NCBI GenBank assembly: GCA_012799725.1
Contig: JAAZKR010000194.1
Coordinates: 1-40,495, forward strand
DNA length: 40,495 bases
Reading direction: 5' to 3'
Source of the DNA: Oligosphaeraceae bacterium
GTDB lineage: Bacteria; Verrucomicrobiota; Lentisphaeria; Oligosphaerales; Oligosphaeraceae
Shown here: piece after piece, positions 8,553 through 16,625 of the stretch
How positions within the stretch are numbered: the first letter of the stretch is position 1
Layout of the letters: each line of letters begins with the position of its first letter
Position numbers and translations under genes: made by a program
The notes under the pieces: model-generated
Databases searched by the model: none
What the model was told of the DNA's origin: nothing
What the model saw: the letters and a program-made list of their open reading frames with translations, nothing else

Positions 8553-10520
8553 TCATTTACCCGAATACTGAGTGTATTCCAAGGGGAATTCAAATTTTAT
8601 TTGCAAAGTGAATGTTCCGGCATTTTTGAAATCGGGATGCTGCCTGAACACCTTCAAAGTGGTCATGTTGCTTTCCGAACTAAACAGACGCGATGAGCGC
8701 AAGCGCTCGACAAACACAATTTCAGGGCTATTGCCGCTCAACGGCCTGGGAGCCATCGCTCCCTCCTCAGTCACATCTGCAGCTACGGCATCCGGTACGG
8801 CAAAAGGATAGTCAGCCTCGGGACTGTCAGTCACTGCTGTCTGCCCCGGCGTTGGTACCACAAAGGCACCTTCCAGGTTCAGGCCGCCTATACTCACCAC
8901 TTGCCCAACTGCAACGGCTGCTTCACCGCCCGGCCCTCCGAAAAGACCGCCGCCGCCTGGTTCTCCGAAAAGGCCGCCGCCACCGCCGCCGAACATCATA
9001 TCTTCCCCTCCGCGGGGACCAAACAGGCTGTCTTCACCGGCTGTTGCTACTACCGGGCCTACCGAGGAAGCTTCGAATGGCTGAACTTCTCCATAAATAG
9101 GCTCTATAGCCGTAAGCCAAAGATCATCAGGCTTCAGGCGGTATATTTCGTTGAGCAGCATGGGCCAGATAGTGCGCTGCATAAGCAGATCGGCAAGTTG
9201 CTTACATTGATCCTCTTTTCCCTTGGCCTCCGAATCCATGCTCTTGATCTTCTGCAAATTTGGCTGATACTGATTGCGTACACTTTGCAGTCTTCCGGCA
9301 TGGTCTTGTATGCTCGCAGCACGGGTTTGCAAAGCGATCAACATGGTGCCCAGCAAGATCAACACCGCAAGCATAGCCGCAATAAAGTAGGGTTTTTTGG
9401 CTGTCAAGGCTTGCTGGCGACGTATCTCTTGAGGAAGCAGGCTGATTTCAATCGGACAAGACACCGTAAAGCGCAGACCCAGGCCTATGGTCTCACTGAA
9501 CATGTGCGCAACCTCGCCCAGGCGTTGGCGGTCTACCCCAGGCAAAATATTGATCACTGGAAATGGATTAAAGTACTCTACCGGTATATCCAATTTCTCA
9601 GCAAAAAATGTGTCACAGTAAGTTAATATGGAGCTGCCTCCGGTAAGATACAAACGAGTAGGTGCGGCGCCTTTCTGCTGAGCCTTGTAAATGCTTATAG
9701 AACGCGAAATTTCACCGTGCAGACGTGCCATTACATTGCGGATGATCTTGGATACGCTGGCTGCCGTTTCACTACTGGGCTCGGCATAAGCACCTCCCAG
9801 GGAAACAAAGCCGTGATGGCGCTTGAGTTCTTCCGCCTCCGGCAAGCCTATGCTAAACTCCTTGGCGATTTGCTGTGTAATCGAATACCCAGCTATAGGG
9901 ATGGTACGTGCGAAAAAACGCTCGCCTTGCAGAAATATCAGATTAGTACTGCGCCCGCCGATATTGAGCAGCGCAACAGACTCATCCTTGCCCAATCCGT
10001 TAGCACGCGCTGCGTTGTAACAGCAAACTGGGGCGACATCTACCAAAATAGGTTCCAGTCCTATGGAGCTGACACTATTAGTGAACTGGGAGACTATGCT
10101 GTCCTTGACTACGACCGACATAATATCCACGGACTCGGAGTCTTCACCGACAATAAGCTGATAGTCCCAGATTACTTCTTCTATAGCGAAAGGGATATTG
10201 CGTCTAGCTTCAAATTCAGCCAGCTGCTTGATTTGTTTGCGATCATAGTTGCCGTAGGGTATTTTACCGAAACGCATAAGAACCGACTGACCGGATATAG
10301 ACACCAGAGCACGGCGAGCGCGACAGCCGCTTTCGGAAAGCATTTGCCGCAGGAGTCCGGCTACCACTCCCATACGTGTGTCCTCGGAAAGCTCCTCTTC
10401 GTATTCGCGATAGGCAAATACCGCTAAGCCGATGCTGCCATCATCACCATATTCAAACTCGCAGAGCTTGATGCTGGTAGCACCGATGTCAATTGCTAGA
10501 ATTCTTTCGTTCTTTGCCAT
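8553..10520 (-). CDS. pilM: PilM-type actin-like ATPase fused to a PilN-like membrane segment, Amuc_1101-like
   Basis: A 655-residue protein. Residues 1-360 are a PilM/FtsA-type actin fold: the phosphate-1 motif LAIDIGATSIKLCEF at the start, ALLNIGGRSTNL in the middle and LYLTGGSSIL before the second half. A membrane segment (about 375-396) follows, then a coiled coil and a PilN-like region (LLNEIYRLKPDDLWLTAIEP). In type IV pili, cytoplasmic PilM binds the PilN tail; here the two appear joined in one chain. Between about 500 and 545 lies a Gly/Phe-rich segment (repeats such as GGGLFGGPGG) of low complexity. The final part contains a conserved-looking FVERLRSSRLF motif. It lies between the Amuc_1102-like and Amuc_1100-like genes. 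The PilM part is certain; the PilN naming is moderate. Confidence 0.85.
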   Translation of the reverse strand: MAKNERILAIDIGATSIKLCEFEYGDDGSIGLAVFAYREYEEELSEDTRMGVVAGLLRQMLSESGCRARRALVSISGQSVLMRFGKIPYGNYDRKQIKQLAEFEARRNIPFAIEEVIWDYQLIVGEDSESVDIMSVVVKDSIVSQFTNSVSSIGLEPILVDVAPVCCYNAARANGLGKDESVALLNIGGRSTNLIFLQGERFFARTIPIAGYSITQQIAKEFSIGLPEAEELKRHHGFVSLGGAYAEPSSETAASVSKIIRNVMARLHGEISRSISIYKAQQKGAAPTRLYLTGGSSILTYCDTFFAEKLDIPVEYFNPFPVINILPGVDRQRLGEVAHMFSETIGLGLRFTVSCPIEISLLPQEIRRQQALTAKKPYFIAAMLAVLILLGTMLIALQTRAASIQDHAGRLQSVRNQYQPNLQKIKSMDSEAKGKEDQCKQLADLLMQRTIWPMLLNEIYRLKPDDLWLTAIEPIYGEVQPFEASSVGPVVATAGEDSLFGPRGGEDMMFGGGGGGLFGEPGGGGLFGGPGGEAAVAVGQVVSIGGLNLEGAFVVPTPGQTAVTDSPEADYPFAVPDAVAADVTEEGAMAPRPLSGNSPEIVFVERLRSSRLFSSESNMTTLKVFRQHPDFKNAGTFTLQIKFEFPLEYTQYSGK

Positions 10521-10598
10521 AGTTTATTCCGTTGCCGAGTTCAAGGTCGGCGGGCTTACACACTCACGTAGTGAACAAAACTGATTATGCTACAACCA

Positions 10599-11228
10599 TC
10601 ATTGACCGGGAACCTCATATAAGTAATAGTCATAATCTAAATCAGCAAATGGAGTCTTGCTCTTCAGCAACAGGGCATTGGGTATTTTCTTTGCGTTGCC
10701 CACCTTTTGAAACCAATCTCGCGGAACGCCGGTGGCAGTATTAACAATGGGGTTGCGATGCAGTGGCGAACCATTCATGCGCAGCTCCAAATAAACACTA
10801 AGCCGACTCATATCCGGTTTATTGCTATCCATGTGACGGCGGAAAAAATTGGGGGTAATAAAAAGGTTGAGATTATTTTTCTCACCACCACGCACATCCA
10901 TGTAGCGAAAAGTCTGCTCCAACACCACTCCGCCGCTGCCACGAGGCATGGCAAGCACTAAGCAGTATACCTCGAGTTCATCGAGCCATTCATCCTTGCG
11001 ATTATCAAGCTCAAATTCCAAATCTATCACACCCCAGTAGCCCAGAGCGCTCATCCCACGCTTTGAATCCTTGAACTCAGGGGCGCGTCGGCTCTCAAGC
11101 TTGGGCCTCAAACCAGAACCCGATTCCTTGATCGAAAAACGCGTCTTGCGCTGGGCTTGACAGAAGCTGGAGACAAAAATCAGCGACAGAAAAAAATAAA
11201 TGGCGGCAGATTTTTTCAGATTAAACAT
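10599..11228 (-). CDS. Exported protein, first gene of pilus-like operon, Amuc_1102-like
   Basis: A 209-residue protein with a clear signal peptide (hydrophobic about 8-23, cleavage near CQAQ). The mature part is beta-rich (GYWGVIDLEFELDN, LEVYCLVLAM, LSVYLELRMNG), compatible with an immunoglobulin-like or sandwich fold. No catalytic motif is seen. It is transcribed first in the five-gene block, and its place upstream of PilM equals that of Amuc_1102 in Akkermansia. The function is unknown; a periplasmic or surface component of the pilus-like machine is an inference from context. A candidate promoter lies at 11288-11316. Confidence 0.65.
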   Translation of the reverse strand: MFNLKKSAAIYFFLSLIFVSSFCQAQRKTRFSIKESGSGLRPKLESRRAPEFKDSKRGMSALGYWGVIDLEFELDNRKDEWLDELEVYCLVLAMPRGSGGVVLEQTFRYMDVRGGEKNNLNLFITPNFFRRHMDSNKPDMSRLSVYLELRMNGSPLHRNPIVNTATGVPRDWFQKVGNAKKIPNALLLKSKTPFADLDYDYYLYEVPGQ

Positions 11229-11287
11229 GAAGACACGACTCCAAGCTTGCGAAGTTTGCCACGAATGAGAATTGAGCGACTTTTGTT

Positions 11288-11316
11288 ACCATATAAGCCA
11301 AATGCATTTTATTCAA
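11288..11316 (-). promoter_or_regulatory. Candidate sigma-70-type promoter of the pilus-like operon
   Basis: On the minus strand a TTGAAT -35 box (11316-11311) and a TATGGT -10 box (11293-11288) are separated by 17 nt. It lies 60 bp upstream of the first gene of the five-gene block. This is a pattern match only. Confidence 0.35.
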
Positions 11317-11480
11317 GAGCAATCGGGCATTTTTTTTGTTTTTTTTCACTTGCAGGGGGATTATCGGTCTTTTTAGCCAACCTGCAAGCAAAATTCCAAG
11401 CAACAGGCCAAAGATTTTTTCTGTTTTTCCCACATTCCAGTGCAGCCTGCCTCCTGCAAATTTCTGCACTTTCAAAAAAA

Positions 11481-11504
11481 AACCGTTGCGGCTAAGCAAC
11501 GGTT
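11481..11504 (-). terminator. Rho-independent terminator of the 72-residue gene
   Basis: AACCGTTGC (11481-11489) pairs with GCAACGGTT (11496-11504) around a 6-nt loop. On the minus strand the stem continues into a run of nine T. It lies just past the small gene's stop codon. The T-run on the plus side means it could act in both directions. Confidence 0.85.
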
Positions 11505-11518
11505 TTTTTGAGGCATTT

Positions 11519-11737
11519 TTATTTGGTTTTTTTGCTGCCACAGCCCTTGCTAGGAGCACATTTGGCTTTAGCGCCCTTGTACGATTCATAAGCTGCCTTG
11601 CTGCAGAACACCGTCAAGATACGGCCGTCTTTGGCTTTACCCTTGAAAGCGTATCCGCCATTCGGGAGTTGTACCGCCTCAATGACCTCGGTTTCGACGC
11701 GCTCTTTGTTTTTGACATCGTAGAACTTTGCTTTCAT
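11519..11737 (-). CDS. Small basic hypothetical protein (72 aa)
   Basis: I do not recognise a named family. The start is ATG at 11737 (MKAKFYDVKNKERVE), preceded by GTAGAAGGAC. The reading frame stays open 19 codons further upstream, but without a ribosome site. The product is strongly basic with alternating beta-like stretches (RVETEVIEAVQL, GYAFKGKAKDGRILTVFCSK) and a Lys/Cys-rich tail (KAKCAPSKGCGSKKTK). The body has the look of a small single-domain beta protein. It has its own candidate promoter and a strong terminator, so it is a monocistronic, probably well-expressed gene. A nucleic-acid-binding role would fit the charge but is speculation. Confidence 0.7.
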   Translation of the reverse strand: MKAKFYDVKNKERVETEVIEAVQLPNGGYAFKGKAKDGRILTVFCSKAAYESYKGAKAKCAPSKGCGSKKTK

Positions 11738-12029
11738 GCCTTTTGTCCTTCTACAACTGTTGTTAATCGCGATCCTATTACTGGATGCACTCACACCCGA
11801 ATGGACAGCCGCTCTGCCGTTAGGATTGGCTACAAATCTAATTTATAACCTAAGTATGGACAATTGCAAGTCGTTTTGCACAAAATTCTTTATTTTTCTT
11901 GTTTTTTTTGCAAAAATCAGGCTTTTTTATGGTTTTCACCCGAAAAATTTCGTTGGGGCGACATTATGCAGCAAGCAACTTTTTGGGCCATAGTCAGCAA
12001 AATTGGACTTTTTATGAGGTTGATCCGTA
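11738..12029. other. AT-rich intergenic region
   Basis: No supported gene in these 292 bases. The 11738-11870 part holds the promoter of the small gene. The 11880-12029 part is very T-rich on the plus strand and follows the amidohydrolase stop. Plus-strand open frames here (11864-12139, 11899-12171) run antisense into the amidohydrolase and are not credible. Confidence 0.45.
11842..11869 (-). promoter_or_regulatory. Candidate promoter of the 72-residue gene
   Basis: On the minus strand TTGCAA (11869-11864) and TATAAA (11847-11842) are spaced by 16 nt, about 105 bp upstream of the ATG at 11737. This is a good match to a sigma-70-type promoter, judged by pattern only. Confidence 0.4.
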
Positions 12030-13295
12030 TTATGCATTATGCGTGGCGATCCGTCGGCATATTGCTCGGCATTTCTCCAATATTTCCTCCTCGCCGGGTA
12101 TTTCTCCATGCAACATCAGTATCTTGCCATCACAGATAGTACTGTCTACCACCCGGCTATCAGCAGAATAGACCAAGTTGGCGATCATATTATGGTCGCC
12201 AATCATGCCAGGTTCTTGCAGACGTATCAAAACCGCGTCCGCCAACTTTCCCACAGCAATCTCACCAGCATCTATGCCGAAGCATTGACATGCCGCCGTG
12301 CTTGCTGACCGGAAGACCTCTACGGCCCGCCCTGCCTCCGGGTTTCCACTTTGCACCTTGGCTGACAGGGCTGCGAATTTCATCTCATCAAGCATGGAAA
12401 GATTATTATTCGAAGCACATCCATCCGTGCCTATGCCTATGCGACAGCCGGCTTGCAATGCATCTTGAAAGCGAAACAGACCGCTGCACAACTTCATATT
12501 TGAGACCGGATTATGCGCGATCATACTACCACTTGCGCTGATCAGCTCGATGTCTTCGTCGCTCAAGTGGGTGCAATGCGCCAGTACGGTTTTAGGACCA
12601 AGCAAGCCCAACTTGTGCAGGTAGGCAACAGGGCTCATGCCATGTTCGGCTTGGCACTGCTGCACTTCGCGTACTGTCTCAGCAGCATGAATGTGCAGCA
12701 CCGCGTCGTCTTCGGCCGCCGCTGCGCGAATTTCCAGCAATGTCTTTTCATTCACTGTATAAATAGCATGTGGTGCGTGTGTCAGGCTAATGCGTGCGGA
12801 ATGATTACTGGCCCGTTCACGCAATTCTTCATTAGCACGCCGGTTGCTCTCCAGCACTCCGCCACCCGGCACGCAGATATACATAAAGCCGATAGCAGCG
12901 CGCAGCCCCATCTCCTCGACCGCCGTCAAAGTCGCGCTCTGATGCCAATACATATCATTGACAAAGACCGTGCCGCTATGTATCATTTCCAGCAAAGCCA
13001 GTTTTGTCCCCCAATACACGTCGTCGTGCGTCAGCTTGGCTTCAGCCGGCCATATGTGTTTTTCCAGCCATTCAAACAGCTCCATGTCATCGGCGTAGCC
13101 ACGCAACAAGGTCATAGCCAGATGCGAATGCATATTCTGCAACGGCGGCACCATGGCCAGTTTTCCGCCGGCTTCAATACGCTGGTCTGCTGGCACATCG
13201 ATCCGTTCGGCAATGCGACTAAAGCGTTGTCCTTCTATCAGCACATCGCAGAGCTTACCATTCAACTGCACTTCTTTCAGTAAAATACTATTCAT
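12030..13295 (-). CDS. Amidohydrolase, SAH/5'-methylthioadenosine deaminase-like
   Basis: A 421-residue metal-dependent amidohydrolase of the TrzA/AtzB/MtaD type, which deaminates or dechlorinates amino-purine-like substrates. Visible metal and catalytic motifs are HSH (residues 56-58), the HIHAAE segment, LAHCTHL and GTDGCASNNNLSMLDE. The composite beta-sandwich is formed by both ends (LLKEVQLNGKLCDVLIEG at the start). These features best fit S-adenosylhomocysteine/methylthioadenosine deaminases; guanine or chlorohydrolase-type activities cannot be excluded. ATG at 13295 was chosen because TAAGGA lies 5-7 nt upstream, overlapping the rsmI stop codon. The gene follows rsmI by only 7 bp, so the two are co-transcribed. 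SAH is the by-product of methyltransferases such as RsmI, so the pairing may be meaningful. Confidence 0.85.
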   Translation of the reverse strand: MNSILLKEVQLNGKLCDVLIEGQRFSRIAERIDVPADQRIEAGGKLAMVPPLQNMHSHLAMTLLRGYADDMELFEWLEKHIWPAEAKLTHDDVYWGTKLALLEMIHSGTVFVNDMYWHQSATLTAVEEMGLRAAIGFMYICVPGGGVLESNRRANEELRERASNHSARISLTHAPHAIYTVNEKTLLEIRAAAAEDDAVLHIHAAETVREVQQCQAEHGMSPVAYLHKLGLLGPKTVLAHCTHLSDEDIELISASGSMIAHNPVSNMKLCSGLFRFQDALQAGCRIGIGTDGCASNNNLSMLDEMKFAALSAKVQSGNPEAGRAVEVFRSASTAACQCFGIDAGEIAVGKLADAVLIRLQEPGMIGDHNMIANLVYSADSRVVDSTICDGKILMLHGEIPGEEEILEKCRAICRRIATHNA

Positions 13296-13302
13296 ACTTT
13301 CC

Positions 13303-14001
13303 TTATAAGGAGCTGTCCCAGTCCTTGCGTTGCCCCTCGACCACAATCACTGCTTCGCCCTTGACCTTGCCTTCCTTGAACTCGGCAGCCAGCTCTGAAA
13401 GCAAGCCACGCCGCACACGCTCAAATTGCTTGGTCAGTTCTAAGCAGACTGCTGCTCGTCGCTCTCCAAATACTTGCAGACATTCATCCAGAAAACGCCC
13501 AATACGATAGGGAGACTCATAAAAGATCAATGTATGCGGCGAATCCACTTCCATTTGCAAAAAACGCGTTCTCGCGCCCGGTTTGCGTGGGGCAAAGCCC
13601 TTGAAAGTATAACTTGAAGGCGGCAATCCCGAGCTTATCAGAGCCAGCGGTATGGCACTGGCACCGGGTATAACCTGCACTTCGTGCCCGGCCTGCAACG
13701 CCGCTCTCACCAAAGGATAGCCCGGATCGCCGATCAACGGATAACCGGCGTCGCTGCACAAGCCCACTTGCAGCCCTTCATCCAGCTTGGCAACAATTCG
13801 AGCAGCGACCTGCTGTTCATTGTGCTCATGGTTGGACACTAATTGAGCTTTACGCGGAATGTTGGCCAAAGCAAACAAACGCCCGGTGCGACGAGTATCC
13901 TCGCAGGCCAACAAGTCCAATCCGGCCAAGCAATCCCTGGCGCGTTCACTCAAGTCCCCCAAGTTGCCAATCGGGGTCGCTATGACATACAAAATACCCA
14001 T
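13303..14001 (-). CDS. rsmI: 16S rRNA (cytidine-1402-2'-O)-methyltransferase
   Basis: RsmI uses S-adenosylmethionine to 2'-O-methylate C1402 in the decoding centre of 16S rRNA. The 232-residue protein opens with the family signature LYVIATPIGNLGDLSERA, followed by CEDTRRTGRL, the SAM-site segments LCSDAGYPLIGDPGYPLV and VIPGASAIPLALISSGLP, and FYESPYRI. It is slightly short (often about 280 residues) because the C-terminal extension is reduced. ATG at 14001 was chosen: the open frame extends 45 codons further upstream without family similarity. It precedes the amidohydrolase by 7 bp. Confidence 0.93.
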   Translation of the reverse strand: MGILYVIATPIGNLGDLSERARDCLAGLDLLACEDTRRTGRLFALANIPRKAQLVSNHEHNEQQVAARIVAKLDEGLQVGLCSDAGYPLIGDPGYPLVRAALQAGHEVQVIPGASAIPLALISSGLPPSSYTFKGFAPRKPGARTRFLQMEVDSPHTLIFYESPYRIGRFLDECLQVFGERRAAVCLELTKQFERVRRGLLSELAAEFKEGKVKGEAVIVVEGQRKDWDSSL

Positions 14002-14160
14002 ACGGCTCAAAGTGCAAGGTGCAAGGTTAGGATAAGATCCATCTTGCAGGCTGTGGATGGCGATGGACAATGTGGATAAAGCGGACGAGTCGCCCGCTGC
14101 CCGGCATCCCTGCAAGCATGATGCGCGTATCTGCATCGCAATATGGAGTGCTTGTTTCAG

Positions 14161-16557
14161 CTATCTAAGCTCCACTTTCAACTCGGAAGCCAAAAAGCTC
14201 CTGATTTTTTCTTGCAGCTTATTGATTTCCTCATCACGCAAACTACGCTCAGGATCGCTGAAATGCAGCGAATATGCCATGCTGCGTCGTCCCGGTCCCA
14301 GTTGTGCCTCATCCTCATAAATATCAAAAAGCTCCACCTTATCCAACAATGGCAGCTTCATTCCCGTGATACAATCAACAATCTGCTGATGTGTCAATCC
14401 CGGCGGCGCCACAAAGGAAATATCCCTGGTAGTGCCGGGGAATTGTGCCAGAGGAACATATTTTTTGGCACTGCCCTCAGGCACCTCCAGAGCCGTCAGT
14501 GCAACAAAAGCCATAAACAGCGGGTACCGCAGACGCATTCCTTTTTGCAATGCCGGAGCAAGCTCGCCAAAGATCAAACTTTGCCCGTCAGGCAGTCTAT
14601 AGGATGCGCAAGCCCCTTCTTTGAAAGCAGGGTCTGTAGCCGGTTCGCAGTTATCGCAAGTAAGGCCTCGTGCTTCAAGCCAGCTTTCCAGCAAGCCTTT
14701 CAGACTGAAAAAGTCGATTTCCAGACTGCGTTCCTCGCCATATCTTTCCGGATGCCGCAATCCGCTCATAGCTATGCCGATCTGATTAAACTCTTCGACA
14801 CCGTCAGTATTACGCCTGAACACCCGGCCTATCTCAAAAATACCGATTTGGTGATTGTTATGTGCCACGTTATGTCTGACCACTTTTAGCAGACCGCTCA
14901 ACAAATTAGGACGCAAGCAGGCGGCGTCACTGCTAATCGGATTAGAAACCGTCAATATCTGCTCTTCCTTGAATTCACTGCCTGACAGGCAGTCCTGCAA
15001 TGAGAACAGCGAATAATTCATTATCTCATCCAGCCCCAGGCTGAGCAGTTCTCGCCTGGCCTGTTCTATGCCGTAGTAGCAGTCATCCTGGCTAGTGCCG
15101 CCCAATGCGGCACTGCCGGCGGTCGCCGGTATAGCATCAAGCCCGCGCACCTGCGCCACCTCTTCGATCAGGTCCACTTCCTCATGCAGATCAAAGCGCC
15201 ATGCCGGCGTGCGCAACATAAGCTCATGTTCATCCTGGCTGAGCACTTGCAGCCCGCGACGTTGCAGGCATTCGGCGATCTCGTCACTGCTTAATTCCAG
15301 CCCTAACAGCGCATTCACTTTAGCCACCCGGCACTTGATTTCTTGGTATTGCCAGGGGCGAGGATAGCAATCCAACACCCCTTCCAGCTGCTGTGCTCCG
15401 GTCAGTTCACAAAGCAGGCTTGCTGCCCTTTCACTGGCCAGGGCGGTGGTCTCGGGGCTAACGCCACGCTCAAAACGGTAAGAGCTGTCACTGGACTTGC
15501 CAAGTTTGCGCGAGCTTATACGAATATTGCTTGGCTCGAAAGCGGCAGCCTCCAAGAGCACGCAATCGGTAGTCTCGGAAATCATGCTGTTCTCAGCCCC
15601 CATAATGCCGGCCAATGCCACACCGCGCTCCGCATCAGCAATCAAGAGATTGTCCGGACACAATTCCAGCTCCGTGCCATCCAGGGTACGTATTTTTTCG
15701 CCTGCATTGGCGCGGCGCACAATAATCTGGCATCCGGCTAATTCATTTAAGTCAAACGCATGCAACGGCTGACCGTATTCCATCATAACGTAATTAGTAA
15801 TATCAACCACATTATTGATAGGACGCAGACCCACTGCCTGCAAACGTTGACAGAGCCAATCAGGAGAAGGCCCTACCTTTACATTGACAAAGACCCGACC
15901 TATATAACGTGGGCAGAGTTCGGGAGCGTCGATACGCACATTGGCAACGTCCGCAGCAGCCTTGCCCGATGCTATTTTCAATTGCGGCTGTGGCATTTTC
16001 AATGTCGCACCACTTTGTGCCGCTATTTCACGGGCTATCCCTAAATGCGAAAGCCAATCTCCACGATTGGGTGTGATCTCCCATTCTATGACTGAGTCCT
16101 CACGATAGAGTTCTTGCAAGGGTCGCCCCACAACCGTATCCGGCGGCAGGATCAAAATTCCCTCGTGCTCGTCGCTCAAGCCTAATTCCCGGGCGCTGCA
16201 AAGCATGCCTTCGGACGGCACGCCGCGCAGCTTGGCTTTTTTGATGACAAAGCCCTCGCCCATATCAGTGCCCACGGTAGCCAGAGCCACCTTTTGGCCG
16301 GCATCACAGTTAGGTGCGCCGCAGACCACTTGCAAAGATTCACCTGAGCCGCAATCGACTTGGCAAACGCTAAGATGATCTGAATTCTCGTGTTTGCGCC
16401 GCTCCAGTATCTGCGCCGTGACCACTCCATCAGGCACCACGCCTGTCTGCTCTATGCCCTCAACCTCCAGGCCGGCGGCAGTCAGGCGCTTAGCCAACTC
16501 GCGGGCCGACCAAGGTATATCAATAAAATCGCTCAGCCAATGCAAAGAAGTCTTCAT
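14161..16557 (-). CDS. pheT: Phenylalanyl-tRNA synthetase beta subunit
   Basis: The beta chain of the (alpha-beta)2 PheRS, which charges tRNA-Phe and edits mis-acylated Tyr. At 798 residues it is full length. Domains in order: an N-terminal tRNA-binding OB fold (about 40-150, VVTAQILERRKHENSDHLSVCQVD and CGAPN), the B3/B4 editing domain (about 210-390), B5 (about 400-470), the catalytic-like core, and the C-terminal FDX-ACB domain (PGTTRDISFVAPPGLTHQQI through YSLHFSDPERSLRDEEI). ATG at 16557 was chosen over a TTG six codons upstream, based on the conserved start MKTSLHWLSDFI. pheS, normally directly upstream, is not in this window. The gene is followed by rsmI. Confidence 0.95.
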   Translation of the reverse strand: MKTSLHWLSDFIDIPWSARELAKRLTAAGLEVEGIEQTGVVPDGVVTAQILERRKHENSDHLSVCQVDCGSGESLQVVCGAPNCDAGQKVALATVGTDMGEGFVIKKAKLRGVPSEGMLCSARELGLSDEHEGILILPPDTVVGRPLQELYREDSVIEWEITPNRGDWLSHLGIAREIAAQSGATLKMPQPQLKIASGKAAADVANVRIDAPELCPRYIGRVFVNVKVGPSPDWLCQRLQAVGLRPINNVVDITNYVMMEYGQPLHAFDLNELAGCQIIVRRANAGEKIRTLDGTELELCPDNLLIADAERGVALAGIMGAENSMISETTDCVLLEAAAFEPSNIRISSRKLGKSSDSSYRFERGVSPETTALASERAASLLCELTGAQQLEGVLDCYPRPWQYQEIKCRVAKVNALLGLELSSDEIAECLQRRGLQVLSQDEHELMLRTPAWRFDLHEEVDLIEEVAQVRGLDAIPATAGSAALGGTSQDDCYYGIEQARRELLSLGLDEIMNYSLFSLQDCLSGSEFKEEQILTVSNPISSDAACLRPNLLSGLLKVVRHNVAHNNHQIGIFEIGRVFRRNTDGVEEFNQIGIAMSGLRHPERYGEERSLEIDFFSLKGLLESWLEARGLTCDNCEPATDPAFKEGACASYRLPDGQSLIFGELAPALQKGMRLRYPLFMAFVALTALEVPEGSAKKYVPLAQFPGTTRDISFVAPPGLTHQQIVDCITGMKLPLLDKVELFDIYEDEAQLGPGRRSMAYSLHFSDPERSLRDEEINKLQEKIRSFLASELKVELR

Positions 16558-16596
16558 AAAATACCCGTATATCAATTAAACAGCGGAAAATCTTAT

Positions 16597-16625
16597 AATG
16601 TATTGCAATTAACCCTCCTTGCCAA
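16597..16625 (-). promoter_or_regulatory. Candidate pheT promoter
   Basis: Minus-strand TTGGCA (16625-16620), a 17-nt spacer and TACATT (16602-16597), ending 39 bp before the pheT ATG. An alternative -10 (TATAAG) overlaps it by shifting a few bases. Pattern evidence only. Confidence 0.35.

Larger units (their letters stand above)
11229..11518. other. Intergenic region between the pilus-like operon and the small gene
   Basis: No supported gene. It holds the candidate promoter of the pilus-like operon (11288-11316) and the terminator of the 72-residue gene (11481-11504). The open frames that cross it on both strands (for example 11157-11495 and 11336-11848, plus) are Phe/Lys-rich, run through the terminator and look like chance frames in AT-rich DNA. 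Confidence 0.5.

Noticed and set aside
9717-10427. 236-codon plus-strand frame
   Set aside because: It lies entirely antisense to the PilM coding region, which has clear family motifs.
12513-13283. 256-codon plus-strand frame
   Set aside because: Antisense to the amidohydrolase; Gln/His-rich composition typical of a shadow frame.
14071-14079. Perfect DnaA-box-like word TGTGGATAA with a near match at 14052-14060, as a hint of a replication origin
   Set aside because: Only one perfect and one poor match, no AT-rich unwinding region and no dnaA/dnaN neighbours. It lies in an ordinary pheT-rsmI gap.
14143-14889. 248-codon plus-strand frame
   Set aside because: Antisense to pheT and without recognisable sequence.
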